Source of the DNA: Eubacterium sp. UBA3782
GTDB lineage: Bacteria; Bacillota; Clostridia; Lachnospirales; Lachnospiraceae
Direction of reading: 5' to 3'
Length of the DNA: 19,825 nucleotides
NCBI GenBank assembly: GCA_002368795.1
Contig: DFFG01000050.1
Coordinates: forward strand, 1-19,825
Part shown: piece after piece, positions 7,586 to 15,886 of the stretch
Numbering within the stretch: the stretch's first letter is position 1
How the letters are laid out: each line of letters starts with the position of its first letter
Notes under the pieces: generated by a model
Told to the model about the DNA's origin: nothing
What the model saw: only the letters and a program-made list of their open reading frames with translations
The model's database searches: none
Made by a program: the position numbers and the translations under genes

Positions 7586-9126
7586 CCTTCCTCCTCCATC
7601 GGCTCTTGTCCCATCGCGGTCAGGTATTGTGCACACAGCGGCACGATCTTCCCCTCGCTGTACACATGCAGACTGCAGCTGCGCAGCCGCTCCATATCCA
7701 GGCTCATGGCATCCTGGAAGGGCATGGAAGAAAGGGTAAAGGACTGGGTGCGGACCTTCTGCAGAAATACATCCATATCCGAGACACTGCTCTGTGCCAT
7801 ATCCAGCCGAAGCTGGTATGTGCGTCCTTCAAAAAGAACATCATTATCTGACTCGTTATGCGAATCATAACAAGCCGCTAAACTTTTAGCCTGGCAAGAC
7901 TTATCACCCGGTGAACGATCCGCACGCCAAGACATGTCTTCCGGAGATGTGGTGTCAGATGCCATTCCCCCTGAAGCAGCGGCCGCACCTGTCGGTATCT
8001 GAGAATCTTCCCCGGAAGCGGATCTACGTGCAGCAGCCTCGGCAGCCCTATTCTGCTCAGCATCCCGCTGCCGCAGCCAGTGTCTGGCCACAAACTCCCG
8101 GTTCTCCCCGGCTGTGATCGTCCCTTGCGGAGCCATATCGCCTCTGGTCAGCGGGATCAGACGTCCCTCCTCGGCAATGAAGGATCCATGGAACCCGCAT
8201 AGGGGATGGTCGCACCGGGAAGGGATAAAATCATTCAACTCCAGCCCGGTCTGCGCACACAGCGCAAATAGCAGCTCGTCCAGGGTACAGCGGTCTGTAT
8301 CTTCCGGGCCTTCTTTCGGAATGCGGCCAAAATAGGAGACCGGCTGGAAATGCACGCCCCGGACTACGGGGGAATGTGCTGCAGCAAAGCGCACGATATC
8401 CCCCAGCGCATGGCTGTTGACGTCCGGCACCACCGTGGGCACCAGGGTCACGCCAAGGCCGGCCTCGCCGCTCCGTTCGACCGCCCTTTTCTTGATCTCC
8501 ATCAGCTCTTTTCCCCTAAGCTGCCGGTAAATACTGTCATCTGTGCCGTCAAACTGAAGAAAAACAAAATCAAGGCCGGCATCTGCCAGGCGGCCTGCAA
8601 GGGCCGGATCCTCCGCCAGGCGGATCCCGTTGGTATTGACCTGCACATAGGGGATGCCGGCATCCTTTGCCGCCCGGATCAGCACCGGAAGGTCATCGCG
8701 CAGCGTCGGCTCGCCGCCGGAGAGCTGAAGCATTGGCCTGCCGCACCGGGCAGCGATATCCCGGATGGCGGTCAAAAGCTCCTCCGTTTCCGGTCCGTTA
8801 TCCCCTCCGGCATCAGCAAAACAGAAGCGGCAATGCAGATTGCAGCGCCTTGTCACCTCCAGCAGCACGCAGCAGCTCTCCCGGATGTGCTCCGGACACA
8901 GGCCGCAGCTGCCGGGACAATTCTGCCCCTCTACGCCTTCCATCGGCCGGGCACCTGCTATCCAGCGGGCAAAGGGAAGCCGTCCTCTCCAGACGATGGT
9001 GCGGAAAGCGCCGTGCTGCGGGCAGTTTTTTTCCAGAAAAACGCTCCCGTCCGGCTGCTTCTCCAGCCGGGCGGGAACGTTTGCAAGACAGATGGGACAG
9101 ACGGATCTGGTCTCCCGTATGATCAT
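7582..9126 (-). CDS. trsS: radical SAM protein, TrsS/Tes-like, with N-terminal Cys-rich domain
   Basis: The product is a 514-residue radical SAM enzyme. Residues 1-48 form a rubredoxin/zinc-ribbon-like module (CPIC at 10-13, then CPQHG at 35-39) resembling the N-terminus of tetraether synthase (Tes)-type proteins. More cysteines follow (C70, C74, C77, C85, C86). The SAM-binding [4Fe-4S] motif is C95-x3-C99-x2-C102, with the GGE motif at LQLSGGEPTLRDDLP and QVNTNGIRL on a core strand. Extra cysteines (C280, C290, C305, C310) suggest an auxiliary cluster. Residues about 355-432 are a hydrophilic, Ala/Ser-rich insert that looks disordered. Some relatives are selenoproteins; here the CPIC positions are cysteine. 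The SD AAGGAG overlaps the GTPase stop and the end overlaps the CoA ligase start. The reaction is unknown. Confidence 0.85.
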   Translation of the reverse strand: MIIRETRSVCPICLANVPARLEKQPDGSVFLEKNCPQHGAFRTIVWRGRLPFARWIAGARPMEGVEGQNCPGSCGLCPEHIRESCCVLLEVTRRCNLHCRFCFADAGGDNGPETEELLTAIRDIAARCGRPMLQLSGGEPTLRDDLPVLIRAAKDAGIPYVQVNTNGIRLAEDPALAGRLADAGLDFVFLQFDGTDDSIYRQLRGKELMEIKKRAVERSGEAGLGVTLVPTVVPDVNSHALGDIVRFAAAHSPVVRGVHFQPVSYFGRIPKEGPEDTDRCTLDELLFALCAQTGLELNDFIPSRCDHPLCGFHGSFIAEEGRLIPLTRGDMAPQGTITAGENREFVARHWLRQRDAEQNRAAEAAARRSASGEDSQIPTGAAAASGGMASDTTSPEDMSWRADRSPGDKSCQAKSLAACYDSHNESDNDVLFEGRTYQLRLDMAQSSVSDMDVFLQKVRTQSFTLSSMPFQDAMSLDMERLRSCSLHVYSEGKIVPLCAQYLTAMGQEPMEEEG

Positions 9127-9139
9127 AAGCGATATCTCC

Positions 9140-10198
9140 TTACCGACAATCCGTACTGAAGATCATGGTATCCAGGTTGTGCTTCTTCCCTGCCGCATCG
9201 ATGCAGGCCTTCATGATCTGTGAGGCCAGCGGAGGCGGGCTCAGCAATCTGGCATTGATCACCACCGCCAGCTCCACGGCGCGTCCTCCGTACAGCTGGT
9301 CCTTTTCCACCGGATAGTCGATGCCAGTGAGGGAGTATTTTGCAAAGCTGCCATCTTCGCCGGAGGCAAAGATCTTCATATGCGGCGTGTTGGCATTCAT
9401 CGCCGCAAAGGAGAACCGGGCGCTCTCCATCAGATCGCCAAGGTAGTCGTCCGGACTGAAATCATCGCAGCAGACCTTTACGTAATAGCGGCAGTCATAC
9501 CATGACAGACGATCCTGTGGCGCATCCAGCTCCTTCTTATCGCCCAGTCCCTCGGGCTGGCTCAATGCAGCTTTCCCGGATAGGATATGCTCGCCCAGAG
9601 CAGGGATACCCTCTCCGGTCCTTGCACTCACGGGAAACACAATAGTCTCCGGACAGTGCTGCCGGATAAGTGAGACTGCCTCCTGTACCTCAGCCTCTGT
9701 GACCGTATCGATCTTGTTCAGAACGATCGTATCCGCTTCCTGCAGCTGAGCCAGCAAAAGCTCGCCCATATCTCTGGGCAGATGGATGCGGTAGAACACA
9801 TCCTCATCCGAAAGCAAAGCCAGCTGTCTGGGTTCCACCACCACGGCAAAGGGCGCCAGCTCCACATCCTGCCTGAGGTTTCCGCGGTACACATGATCCA
9901 GTGCGCCGACTCCGCAGCCGGGAATATCACTGAGGACCAGTCCGATCCCTGCGGCAAATGCCTGTTCCAGTACATCGGACAGCTCTTCTGTGCGGTAGCA
10001 GATGCATCCGCCCGCCATCGGCCGGACAGCGGCGCCCCGCCTGCTGCTGTAGGCAGCATCTACCATCTCACACTCTCCCAGATCGTTTGCGATCAGTCCG
10101 CAGCGGATCCCTTTTTCCTTGTAGTACTCGCTCAGCGCGATCATGGTCGTCGTTTTTCCAGCGCCAAGAAAGCCGCTGATGATACCAAATTTTTTCAT
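9140..10198 (-). CDS. CobW/HypB-like P-loop GTPase (G3E/SIMIBI class)
   Basis: The 352-residue protein begins with G1 GFLGAGKTT (9-17). It has the CobW-like GGCICY (63-68), where CobW proteins usually carry a CxCC metal motif. A DIPGCG switch-like segment (91-96), G4 NKID (161-164) and G5 VSARTGEG follow. Residues from about 245 on form an uncharacterised C-terminal domain (FSPDDYLGDLMES..., then VELAVVINARLLSPPPLA). Such GTPases act as metallochaperones or metal-insertion factors, so delivery of a metal or cofactor to the oxidoreductase is a reasonable inference. The start at 10198 is chosen because AGGG lies 9 nt upstream and the P-loop follows at once; the frame could extend to 10246. The gap to the radical SAM gene is only 13 nt. 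Confidence 0.82.
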   Translation of the reverse strand: MKKFGIISGFLGAGKTTTMIALSEYYKEKGIRCGLIANDLGECEMVDAAYSSRRGAAVRPMAGGCICYRTEELSDVLEQAFAAGIGLVLSDIPGCGVGALDHVYRGNLRQDVELAPFAVVVEPRQLALLSDEDVFYRIHLPRDMGELLLAQLQEADTIVLNKIDTVTEAEVQEAVSLIRQHCPETIVFPVSARTGEGIPALGEHILSGKAALSQPEGLGDKKELDAPQDRLSWYDCRYYVKVCCDDFSPDDYLGDLMESARFSFAAMNANTPHMKIFASGEDGSFAKYSLTGIDYPVEKDQLYGGRAVELAVVINARLLSPPPLASQIMKACIDAAGKKHNLDTMIFSTDCR

Positions 10199-10246
10199 CC
10201 TGTTTATCCCTGCAATGCCCGTTCCAAAAAACGGACGCTCCTGCAT

Positions 10247-10450
10247 TTACTTGTCTTCCAGTGCCGTCTCCGCGTCGGCGATCTTGCCCTCTGCCAGTTC
10301 CTGCGGAATGTACACCGCCCCGCATTTCGGACAGCGCATGACCTCTGTGTGGAAATTGTGGCCAAGATAGGTAAAATCCGCCCGTCCAAGCTGCATCTTT
10401 ACCTGGCAGCCCGAGCACATAATATCCTCAAATTCAACAAATTCAGCCAT
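10247..10450 (-). CDS. small two-CxxC redox/zinc-ribbon protein, DVU_1557-like
   Basis: This 67-residue protein has exactly four cysteines arranged as C12-x2-C15 and C40-x2-C43 (MCSGC and MRCPKCGAVYIPQEL). It is a rubredoxin-like or zinc-ribbon knuckle pair that could hold one Fe or Zn. The ATG overlaps the end of the dicluster gene by 8 nt, and a strong GGAGG sits 5 nt upstream inside that gene, so it is translationally coupled to it. A role as an electron shuttle between the dicluster protein and other members, or as a structural zinc protein, is inferred from context. I recall this family from aldehyde oxidoreductase loci (DVU_1557). Confidence 0.82.
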   Translation of the reverse strand: MAEFVEFEDIMCSGCQVKMQLGRADFTYLGHNFHTEVMRCPKCGAVYIPQELAEGKIADAETALEDK

Positions 10451-12692
10451 TTTGTCCTCCCGCGATCTCCATACGGTGGGCGTAGACCCGGCAGAGCGTA
10501 TACTGCCCGTTTTCCTTCTGATAATGCACCCAGACGGTGATCACGCCGTCTCTTGTGCTGGCAATGGATACACCCTGCTTTTCAAAGCGCACACCGCCAT
10601 TCTCCGCGTCGTAGATGGCGCGGCGAACCGTATCCTCACCGATCAGCGACCGCTCCATTTTCTTTCTCAGCTCAGCGGGGATATCCAGTGCCATTTCCTC
10701 CCAGGGCTCCTTTGGGATCTCAAATGTCTCTCCCATATATGTCTCCATCATCGTCTTTTTCAACTGCAGCATATTTCGCTTTCTGGCACTGATGGCCACC
10801 GCCGGGCGCGTTCCATCATCCAGACCATAGACCAGATCCAGGATGTGCATGGCCTGCTTGCCCCTGGAGGCAAAGGTCTCTCTGCAGTTTGCGCAGTAGG
10901 TCACATAGGGCAGATCGCTCTCGGAGGTCCTGGCCTCTGTGATCTCGTCGAACAGCTCCGGGTTGGCCGCCTGAATATGACCGCCAAAGCCGCAGCACCG
11001 TGCCCGCTCTCCGTAGCCGGACAGCTCATGGATGCGGATACCTGCTCTTTTTGCCAGCTCACGCACGCCCTCCCGGGCCGTCTCATCCTCAGATGCGGCA
11101 CAGGGATCAAACACCGCTGCGTCGCAGGCAGCCCCGATCTCCTTTGCCGGCAGCTTCGCCAGAATATCGTAGAGCGACAGGATCGAGGCCCCTGGCAGTT
11201 TTTCCCGCAGCGACCGCTCGCAGGAGGTGCAGGCGCAGATCACAGCCGGATCTCCCATCGCGTGGAGCTGCTCCCTGAGCCTTTGTGCCACTGCATTTTC
11301 CAGCTCCTCCATACCTGCCCATCTGGCGGGAATGCCGCAGCAGGAAAGCATCAGGCCGCAGGATAATCCCGCCTCTCCTGTCAGGGAAGCGTATGCCTTT
11401 TCCACGTACCGGGGATCGGATGCACCCAGCTGGCAGCCGGGGAAGAAGACATACTCACATTTCTCTGTACCTTCCGGTGTAAGAACAAGGGAGGCATCGC
11501 CCAGTGCAAAGGTCATCTCACGCAGCCAGTGGTCATGGAACGCCGGGGGCAGAATGCCCATGTTTACCCGGTCGCGGCGGGAATACAGCATCGCATCGCC
11601 GACATCGACATTTTCCGGACATACCTTCCCGCACAGACCGCAAAGATTGCAGGAGGAGACCTCCCGGCCAACGGTACGCATGGATGCCCCTGCCACGACA
11701 ACTGCATCCTGATAGATCTCCGTCGCGATCCGGATCGGATCCTTGCGATATTTCTTCAGCATCTCACAGGCATCCATACAGGCACTGCAGTCGCACTGCA
11801 GACACCGGGCTGCCTCTGCGGCTGCCTCTTCTCTGGTATAGCGCTCTGCGGCCGGAACAACAGCAGACTGCTTTTCCTGGCCCTCGATCACATTGGTATG
11901 CTCGCAGTATTTCTCCGGTTCCTCCCCTGCCTTTTCCGGCATATTTCCGGAAAGCAGCCAGGCCTCGATCTGCTGGGCTGCTTTCATCCCATGGAGGCTG
12001 GCCTGCATATCACTGCATCCGGTCAGCTTTCCGCCAAGGAATACGCCCTTTTGCACGGTAGCCAGACTGTTTTCATCCCAGCCCTCCAGAAGGCCAAAGT
12101 CCGCGCCGCCGCTGCCGGTCGCCACATACACTGCGTCCGCCTTGGGGATATCCTGCCCGCACACCATATGCCCGAAAACAAATTCGATCTTCTCCTTTGC
12201 CATCTGGGCCATGATCTCCGCCTTCATTTCCTCCCAGGCGGGATGAGCCTTAAGGGATCCGCCCCAGCTCTCTCCGGTCTCATAGACGGTCACCTGATAT
12301 TTCCTTATCGCCAGGCGCATGGCGCAGATCAGTCCGGACAGACCTCCGCCGATCACTGCGACGCTTTCCGCCCGGGCCGGAAGGCGGTAGACCTGAGGAT
12401 CCTTTTTCTTTGTTTCCGCAAAACAGGCGGTCTCCAGCGCGCGAACATTCACGCTCTCATCCAAAAGCCGCCTTGTGCAGTGTTTTTCACAGGGTGCTTC
12501 ACACAGGCGGGATACCGTCTCCGGAAACACCAGGTCATTCCGCAGCTGCCTGTAGGCACTGCTGAAACGGCCGCCCTTCATCTTGTCGACAAAGCTTTTC
12601 ACATCGACATGGAAGGGACACCCATTGATGCAGGAGGCCGGCTGTCCGCGAAAACAGCCCTTTGCATAGGACAATGCCTTGTTTTTATCCAT
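10443..12692 (-). CDS. FAD/dicluster oxidoreductase with HdrB-like CCG domains, DVU_1558-like
   Basis: The 749-residue electron-transfer protein has four parts. Residues 1-90 are a GltD/DPYD-type N-terminal Fe-S domain (C13, C21, C25, C64, C68, C72). Residues 110-250 bind flavin (VIGGGLSG 113-120, and GVFLGGKLTGCSD). Residues 295-362 hold two [4Fe-4S] sites (CLQCDCSACMDAC and CNLCGLCGKVC). Residues 415-620 are two CCG/HdrB-like repeats (FPGCQLG...SCCGIPA, FDPCA...RCCGFGG...CANC). The last roughly 105 residues match nothing I know. The layout suggests electron flow between the aldehyde oxidoreductase, a flavin and a pyridine nucleotide or thiol/ferredoxin partner. The start has a GGAGG-type SD at slightly long spacing. 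It heads the compact maturation operon. Confidence 0.87.
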   Translation of the reverse strand: MDKNKALSYAKGCFRGQPASCINGCPFHVDVKSFVDKMKGGRFSSAYRQLRNDLVFPETVSRLCEAPCEKHCTRRLLDESVNVRALETACFAETKKKDPQVYRLPARAESVAVIGGGLSGLICAMRLAIRKYQVTVYETGESWGGSLKAHPAWEEMKAEIMAQMAKEKIEFVFGHMVCGQDIPKADAVYVATGSGGADFGLLEGWDENSLATVQKGVFLGGKLTGCSDMQASLHGMKAAQQIEAWLLSGNMPEKAGEEPEKYCEHTNVIEGQEKQSAVVPAAERYTREEAAAEAARCLQCDCSACMDACEMLKKYRKDPIRIATEIYQDAVVVAGASMRTVGREVSSCNLCGLCGKVCPENVDVGDAMLYSRRDRVNMGILPPAFHDHWLREMTFALGDASLVLTPEGTEKCEYVFFPGCQLGASDPRYVEKAYASLTGEAGLSCGLMLSCCGIPARWAGMEELENAVAQRLREQLHAMGDPAVICACTSCERSLREKLPGASILSLYDILAKLPAKEIGAACDAAVFDPCAASEDETAREGVRELAKRAGIRIHELSGYGERARCCGFGGHIQAANPELFDEITEARTSESDLPYVTYCANCRETFASRGKQAMHILDLVYGLDDGTRPAVAISARKRNMLQLKKTMMETYMGETFEIPKEPWEEMALDIPAELRKKMERSLIGEDTVRRAIYDAENGGVRFEKQGVSIASTRDGVITVWVHYQKENGQYTLCRVYAHRMEIAGGQNG

Positions 12693-12763
12693 GATCGGTC
12701 GACTCCTCCCTCTGTCCGCAGCGCGGACGCCGAAGACTCTGCTTGTATATTCCTTCTGTTTCT

Positions 12764-12794
12764 ATCATACCACAGATCCGGGCGAACATTATAC
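12764..12794 (-). promoter_or_regulatory. candidate -10 elements upstream of the dicluster operon
   Basis: Two minus-strand -10 candidates lie in the gap. TATAAT is at 12789-12794. TATGAT is at 12764-12769 with an extended TG one base upstream. Neither has a good -35. Transcription from either would give a leader of about 70-95 nt before the ATG at 12692. This supports independent expression of the downstream operon. Confidence 0.4.
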
Positions 12795-12854
12795 TAAGTC
12801 TTGCCAGGACCCGCATATGGCCTGGGCCGTCTCTTGCCGTACAGCGGAGACGCA

Positions 12855-12918
12855 GACGCGCACAATGGGAGTTGCTTACGCCCCGTGCGCGTCGCGTCAA
12901 GAACGCCGAGGCGTTCTT
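12855..12918. other. two adjacent hairpins in the mop/dicluster gap
   Basis: The 12693-12995 gap holds no gene. Besides the terminator and -10 candidates it has two further structures. One is a 9-bp stem GACGCGCAC (12855-12863) with GTGCGCGTC (12885-12893) and a 21-nt loop. The other is a 9-bp stem AAGAACGCC (12899-12907) with GGCGTTCTT (12910-12918) closing on 2 nt. Neither is followed by a T-tract. They would be transcribed only by readthrough from the oxidoreductase gene or from an unseen promoter. Confidence 0.45.
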
Positions 12919-12945
12919 TAACTTATACAGCTTTCTTATATGGAT

Positions 12946-12976
12946 AAAAAAGGGGCCGGCCGCAATGGCCGGCCCC
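12946..12976 (-). terminator. strong intrinsic terminator of the aldehyde oxidoreductase gene
   Basis: On the minus strand a perfect 10-bp GC stem GGGGCCGGCC/GGCCGGCCCC (12952-12961 with 12967-12976, 5-nt loop) is followed directly by six T (12946-12951). It lies 19 nt after the oxidoreductase TAA and is the clearest terminator in the window. Confidence 0.93.
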
Positions 12977-12995
12977 TCTCAGACGGTTGTCTGTA

Positions 12996-15830
12996 TTACA
13001 TGGGGTTATTGATGATCTCCTGCAGCTCATCCTCGAACTCTGTGCCGAAGAAGTAGGGCTCGGGCTTGAGTTCCTCACCTCTGGCCTTTGCCTCGAGAGC
13101 AGCTTTGATCTTCTCGGGACGGGCGGGCTCGTCGTAGATCCGCACGCCGGCCGCATCTGCGATACCGTTGATAACGGATACATGTCCGCTGGCCTGGAAG
13201 GTCTCGGAGCATCCGGAGGAACCAAACGGGGTAAGTGCCGGATCACGCGGAGTCTCGACATAGATGACATTGAAATCATCCGGGATATCCAGGATCGTGG
13301 GCACGCCGCAGACCAGGATGTTCTTGTCCTTCTGGACATCGAAGTAATCCTCGGAAAGAGCGATTCCGATGCTGTGGGAGGATCCGCCGAAGGCCTGGCC
13401 GTCAACCGCCAGCTTATTTCCGATCTTACCGACATCGGCAACGACCGTGAAGCGAACGACGGTAGCTTTGCCGGTCTCAGGATCGACCTCTACCTCAGCA
13501 AGGTTCAGACCATACATGTAGGCACCGCGGGCCTCGCCCTGACCTGCATTGGGATCCGGCTCGTGCATACCGGTGTTGAAGTAATCGGCATGGCCGGTGT
13601 ACTTCACCTCGATATTCTCTGCCTTCATCTCATCGTAGGTACGGTAGGTGCCGTCCTCCTTGCGCATCGCATCCATCAGCTTGTTACAGCCGTTGATGGC
13701 GGCAAGACCATACATGATATGGGAACGGCTGCCGGCAGCAACACCGGTATCCGGGCAGGTCTTGGTATCGCCCATGACCACACGGATCTGCTCCGGCTTG
13801 ACGCCAAGCGGCTCCAGAGCCTTTGTGGTAAGGGTAATAGTTCCGATATCACCACCCTGGCCCATGTCTTCCCAGGTGTTATATACGGTGAAGGTGTTGT
13901 CGGGATTGAGCTCGATGTACATATCTGCACTATCGATGCCGCCCAGCGTACACTGGAATCCGCCAAAGGCTACGCCAACGCCGGCCAGCTTGCCCTCTGC
14001 CTTCTTGGCAGCGGCTTCTGCTTTGTACTTCTCATAGACCGGGCGTGCCTTCTCGAACATCTCCTTCATGGGATACTCTTTGTAAAGCTCACCGTAGATA
14101 GCCTTCTCACCCTCTTCGACCAGGTTGTTGTATCTGAACTCGAAGGGATCGATGCCCATCTTGCGGGCAAGCATATCCATCAGCGCCTCACTCTGTGCGT
14201 ATGCCTCCGGAGAACCAAAGCCTCTGTAGGCAACGCCATGGCTGTGGTTGGACAGCACCATACGGCCAAGGCCCTTTGCATGGGGCAGGCTGTAGCCATG
14301 ATACGGCAGACGGATCATAGCCGGAAGCTCAAGGTCTGTCTGGTTGACATAGGGGCCGGTATCCATGACACTATCCCACTCAGCGGCAACGAGCTTGCCG
14401 TTCTCATCACAGGCCAGACGAGCGTTGTGATAGGAAGAGGTTCTCTTGCCGGAGAAGTGCATGAACTCCTCATAGCTCATGGTAAGGGCACAGGGGCGGT
14501 CCAGATTCTGTACAGCAGTGGCTACGATAGCATAGCTGCCGGTGTAGACCGAGGAACCAAAGCTTCCGCCGACCGGGTTGGTGATCACACGGATCTTCTC
14601 GGGGGGCAGGCCGATGCCGCCGGCGATATAGCCTCTGACCTGATAGGTGGCCTGGGCCTTACACTGGATCGTCATGTTGCCTTCGGTATCCCAGTAAGCC
14701 TGAACGGTGTCGGGCTCGATGGGCATATGCGGCTCATGCTGGGTGTGGAAGCTGCCTTCCACGGAGCAGTATGCGTCGTCGATAAACTCGGATGCATCTC
14801 CCTCGCCATGGAACATGGGGATGGTCAGCATCTGGTTTGGAGTACCCGGGAAGATCTGCATAGCGCCGGGAGCGACAGACTCCAGAGCGGTCATGTAAGC
14901 CGGGAGAACCTCCAGGTTCTGTTTGACCTTCTTTGCAGCCGCACGGGCCTGCTCGCGGGTCTCTGCGCAGACAACAGCCACAACGTCACCGCGGCGGTAG
15001 ATCTTTCCGCCGTTGATGATGGGCATGTCATTGCCGTTACCCTTGGTACGCGGATTGAACATCGGGTTGGGCATCACATTGGTGCCCTTGACATCCTTGG
15101 CCGTCAGAACCTTGATGACACCAGGCATAGCCTCTGCCTCAGAGGTATCGATACTGATGATGTTGGCGTGAGCAACCTCGGACTGGACGATTGCCAGCTG
15201 GACGGTGCTCTTGGGCATCTGCTTGATCAGGTCATCGCCGTAATCAAATACGCCGCAGGCCTTGGAAACAGCAGTGGGACGGGGCATGTTGGATCCATAG
15301 ACATCCTCACCCTCGTTCTTGTAGATGATATCCTCCATGGCAGCCTCGCCGCGCATGACCTTTGCTGCCTCCATGACAGCATCTACGATCTGCTTGTAGC
15401 CGGTGCAGCGGCAGATGTTGCGGTTCTGGTAGAACCACTCACGGACCTCTTCACGGGTCGGGGAAGGATTCTCTGTCAGCAGGGCGTATGCAGCCACGAT
15501 AAAGCCGGGCGTACAGAAGCCGCACTGGATGGCACCGCAGGTAACGAAAGCCTGCTGAATGGGATGCAGGTGATTGGGAGTACCGATACCCTCGATCGTT
15601 GTGATCACAGAATTTTCCGGAACAGCCTTCATCTTCCTGGTACAGGAACGGGTAAGCTTTCCGTTAAGGATAATGGAACAGGCACCGCAGACACCGGTTC
15701 CGCATCCGATCTTTGTGCCAGTCAAACCGATCCGGCGAAGGCACTCAGCCAGGGAGTCTGTCTCGGGATCATACACGAATACACGCGGTGATCCATTGAC
15801 GACCAGGTATTTTCTATCGAGTTGCTGCAT
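12996..15830 (-). CDS. mop: molybdopterin-dependent aldehyde oxidoreductase (Mop-like, xanthine oxidase family)
   Basis: The 944-residue single-chain molybdenum hydroxylase should oxidise an aldehyde to a carboxylate with water as the oxygen source. The plant-type [2Fe-2S] cluster ligands are C43, C48, C51 and C63; the second cluster's are C103, C106, C140 and C142. This is the same pattern as Desulfovibrio gigas Mop, shifted by three. The Moco domain shows VGGSFGSS, AYRGFGSPEA and GQGGDIGT. The catalytic glutamate is E876 in GSSGCSE. There is no FAD domain, as in Mop, so electrons must leave to another protein; the dicluster protein is the obvious candidate. The RBS is excellent (AAGGAGGT, 9 nt) and lysine is almost always AAG, suggesting high expression. 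The gene has its own terminator. Substrate is not determined. Confidence 0.95.
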   Translation of the reverse strand: MQQLDRKYLVVNGSPRVFVYDPETDSLAECLRRIGLTGTKIGCGTGVCGACSIILNGKLTRSCTRKMKAVPENSVITTIEGIGTPNHLHPIQQAFVTCGAIQCGFCTPGFIVAAYALLTENPSPTREEVREWFYQNRNICRCTGYKQIVDAVMEAAKVMRGEAAMEDIIYKNEGEDVYGSNMPRPTAVSKACGVFDYGDDLIKQMPKSTVQLAIVQSEVAHANIISIDTSEAEAMPGVIKVLTAKDVKGTNVMPNPMFNPRTKGNGNDMPIINGGKIYRRGDVVAVVCAETREQARAAAKKVKQNLEVLPAYMTALESVAPGAMQIFPGTPNQMLTIPMFHGEGDASEFIDDAYCSVEGSFHTQHEPHMPIEPDTVQAYWDTEGNMTIQCKAQATYQVRGYIAGGIGLPPEKIRVITNPVGGSFGSSVYTGSYAIVATAVQNLDRPCALTMSYEEFMHFSGKRTSSYHNARLACDENGKLVAAEWDSVMDTGPYVNQTDLELPAMIRLPYHGYSLPHAKGLGRMVLSNHSHGVAYRGFGSPEAYAQSEALMDMLARKMGIDPFEFRYNNLVEEGEKAIYGELYKEYPMKEMFEKARPVYEKYKAEAAAKKAEGKLAGVGVAFGGFQCTLGGIDSADMYIELNPDNTFTVYNTWEDMGQGGDIGTITLTTKALEPLGVKPEQIRVVMGDTKTCPDTGVAAGSRSHIMYGLAAINGCNKLMDAMRKEDGTYRTYDEMKAENIEVKYTGHADYFNTGMHEPDPNAGQGEARGAYMYGLNLAEVEVDPETGKATVVRFTVVADVGKIGNKLAVDGQAFGGSSHSIGIALSEDYFDVQKDKNILVCGVPTILDIPDDFNVIYVETPRDPALTPFGSSGCSETFQASGHVSVINGIADAAGVRIYDEPARPEKIKAALEAKARGEELKPEPYFFGTEFEDELQEIINNPM

Positions 15831-15854
15831 ATAGTCTTTACCTCCTTCATGTTT

Positions 15855-15886
15855 CTTATATCAAGGCCCATTCATTCTTTGGCCTT
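15855..15886 (-). promoter_or_regulatory. candidate promoter and operator of the aldehyde oxidoreductase gene
   Basis: On the minus strand TATAAG (15855-15860) with an extended TG one base upstream lies 25 nt before the ATG (15830). Directly upstream is an inverted repeat AAGGCC-12 nt-GGCCTT (15863-15886) covering the spacer and -35 region, a natural position for a regulator. No good -35 is seen, which would fit an activator-dependent promoter. The family of any regulator is unknown. Confidence 0.4.

Noticed and set aside
7582..9126. Radical SAM protein as a selenoprotein with an in-frame UGA
   Set aside because: The frame has no internal TGA; the positions where relatives may carry selenocysteine are cysteine here, and no SECIS-like hairpin is needed.
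8350..9159. A 269-codon plus-strand frame opposite the radical SAM gene
   Set aside because: It is antisense to conserved radical SAM motifs and has no RBS or domain.
11529..12797. A 422-codon plus-strand frame opposite the dicluster gene
   Set aside because: It is a shadow of the dicluster gene; its protein is compositionally odd (His/Arg/Gln-rich) and lacks any domain.
12855..12918. A tRNA or known small RNA in the mop/dicluster gap
   Set aside because: No cloverleaf, T-loop or other recognisable consensus is visible; only two simple hairpins can be supported.
12987..15791. A 934-codon plus-strand frame running the whole length of the oxidoreductase gene
   Set aside because: It is the antisense mirror of a strongly codon-biased gene that avoids TTA, CTA and TCA codons. 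Its translation has no family features and no RBS, while the minus-strand frame carries all the catalytic motifs.
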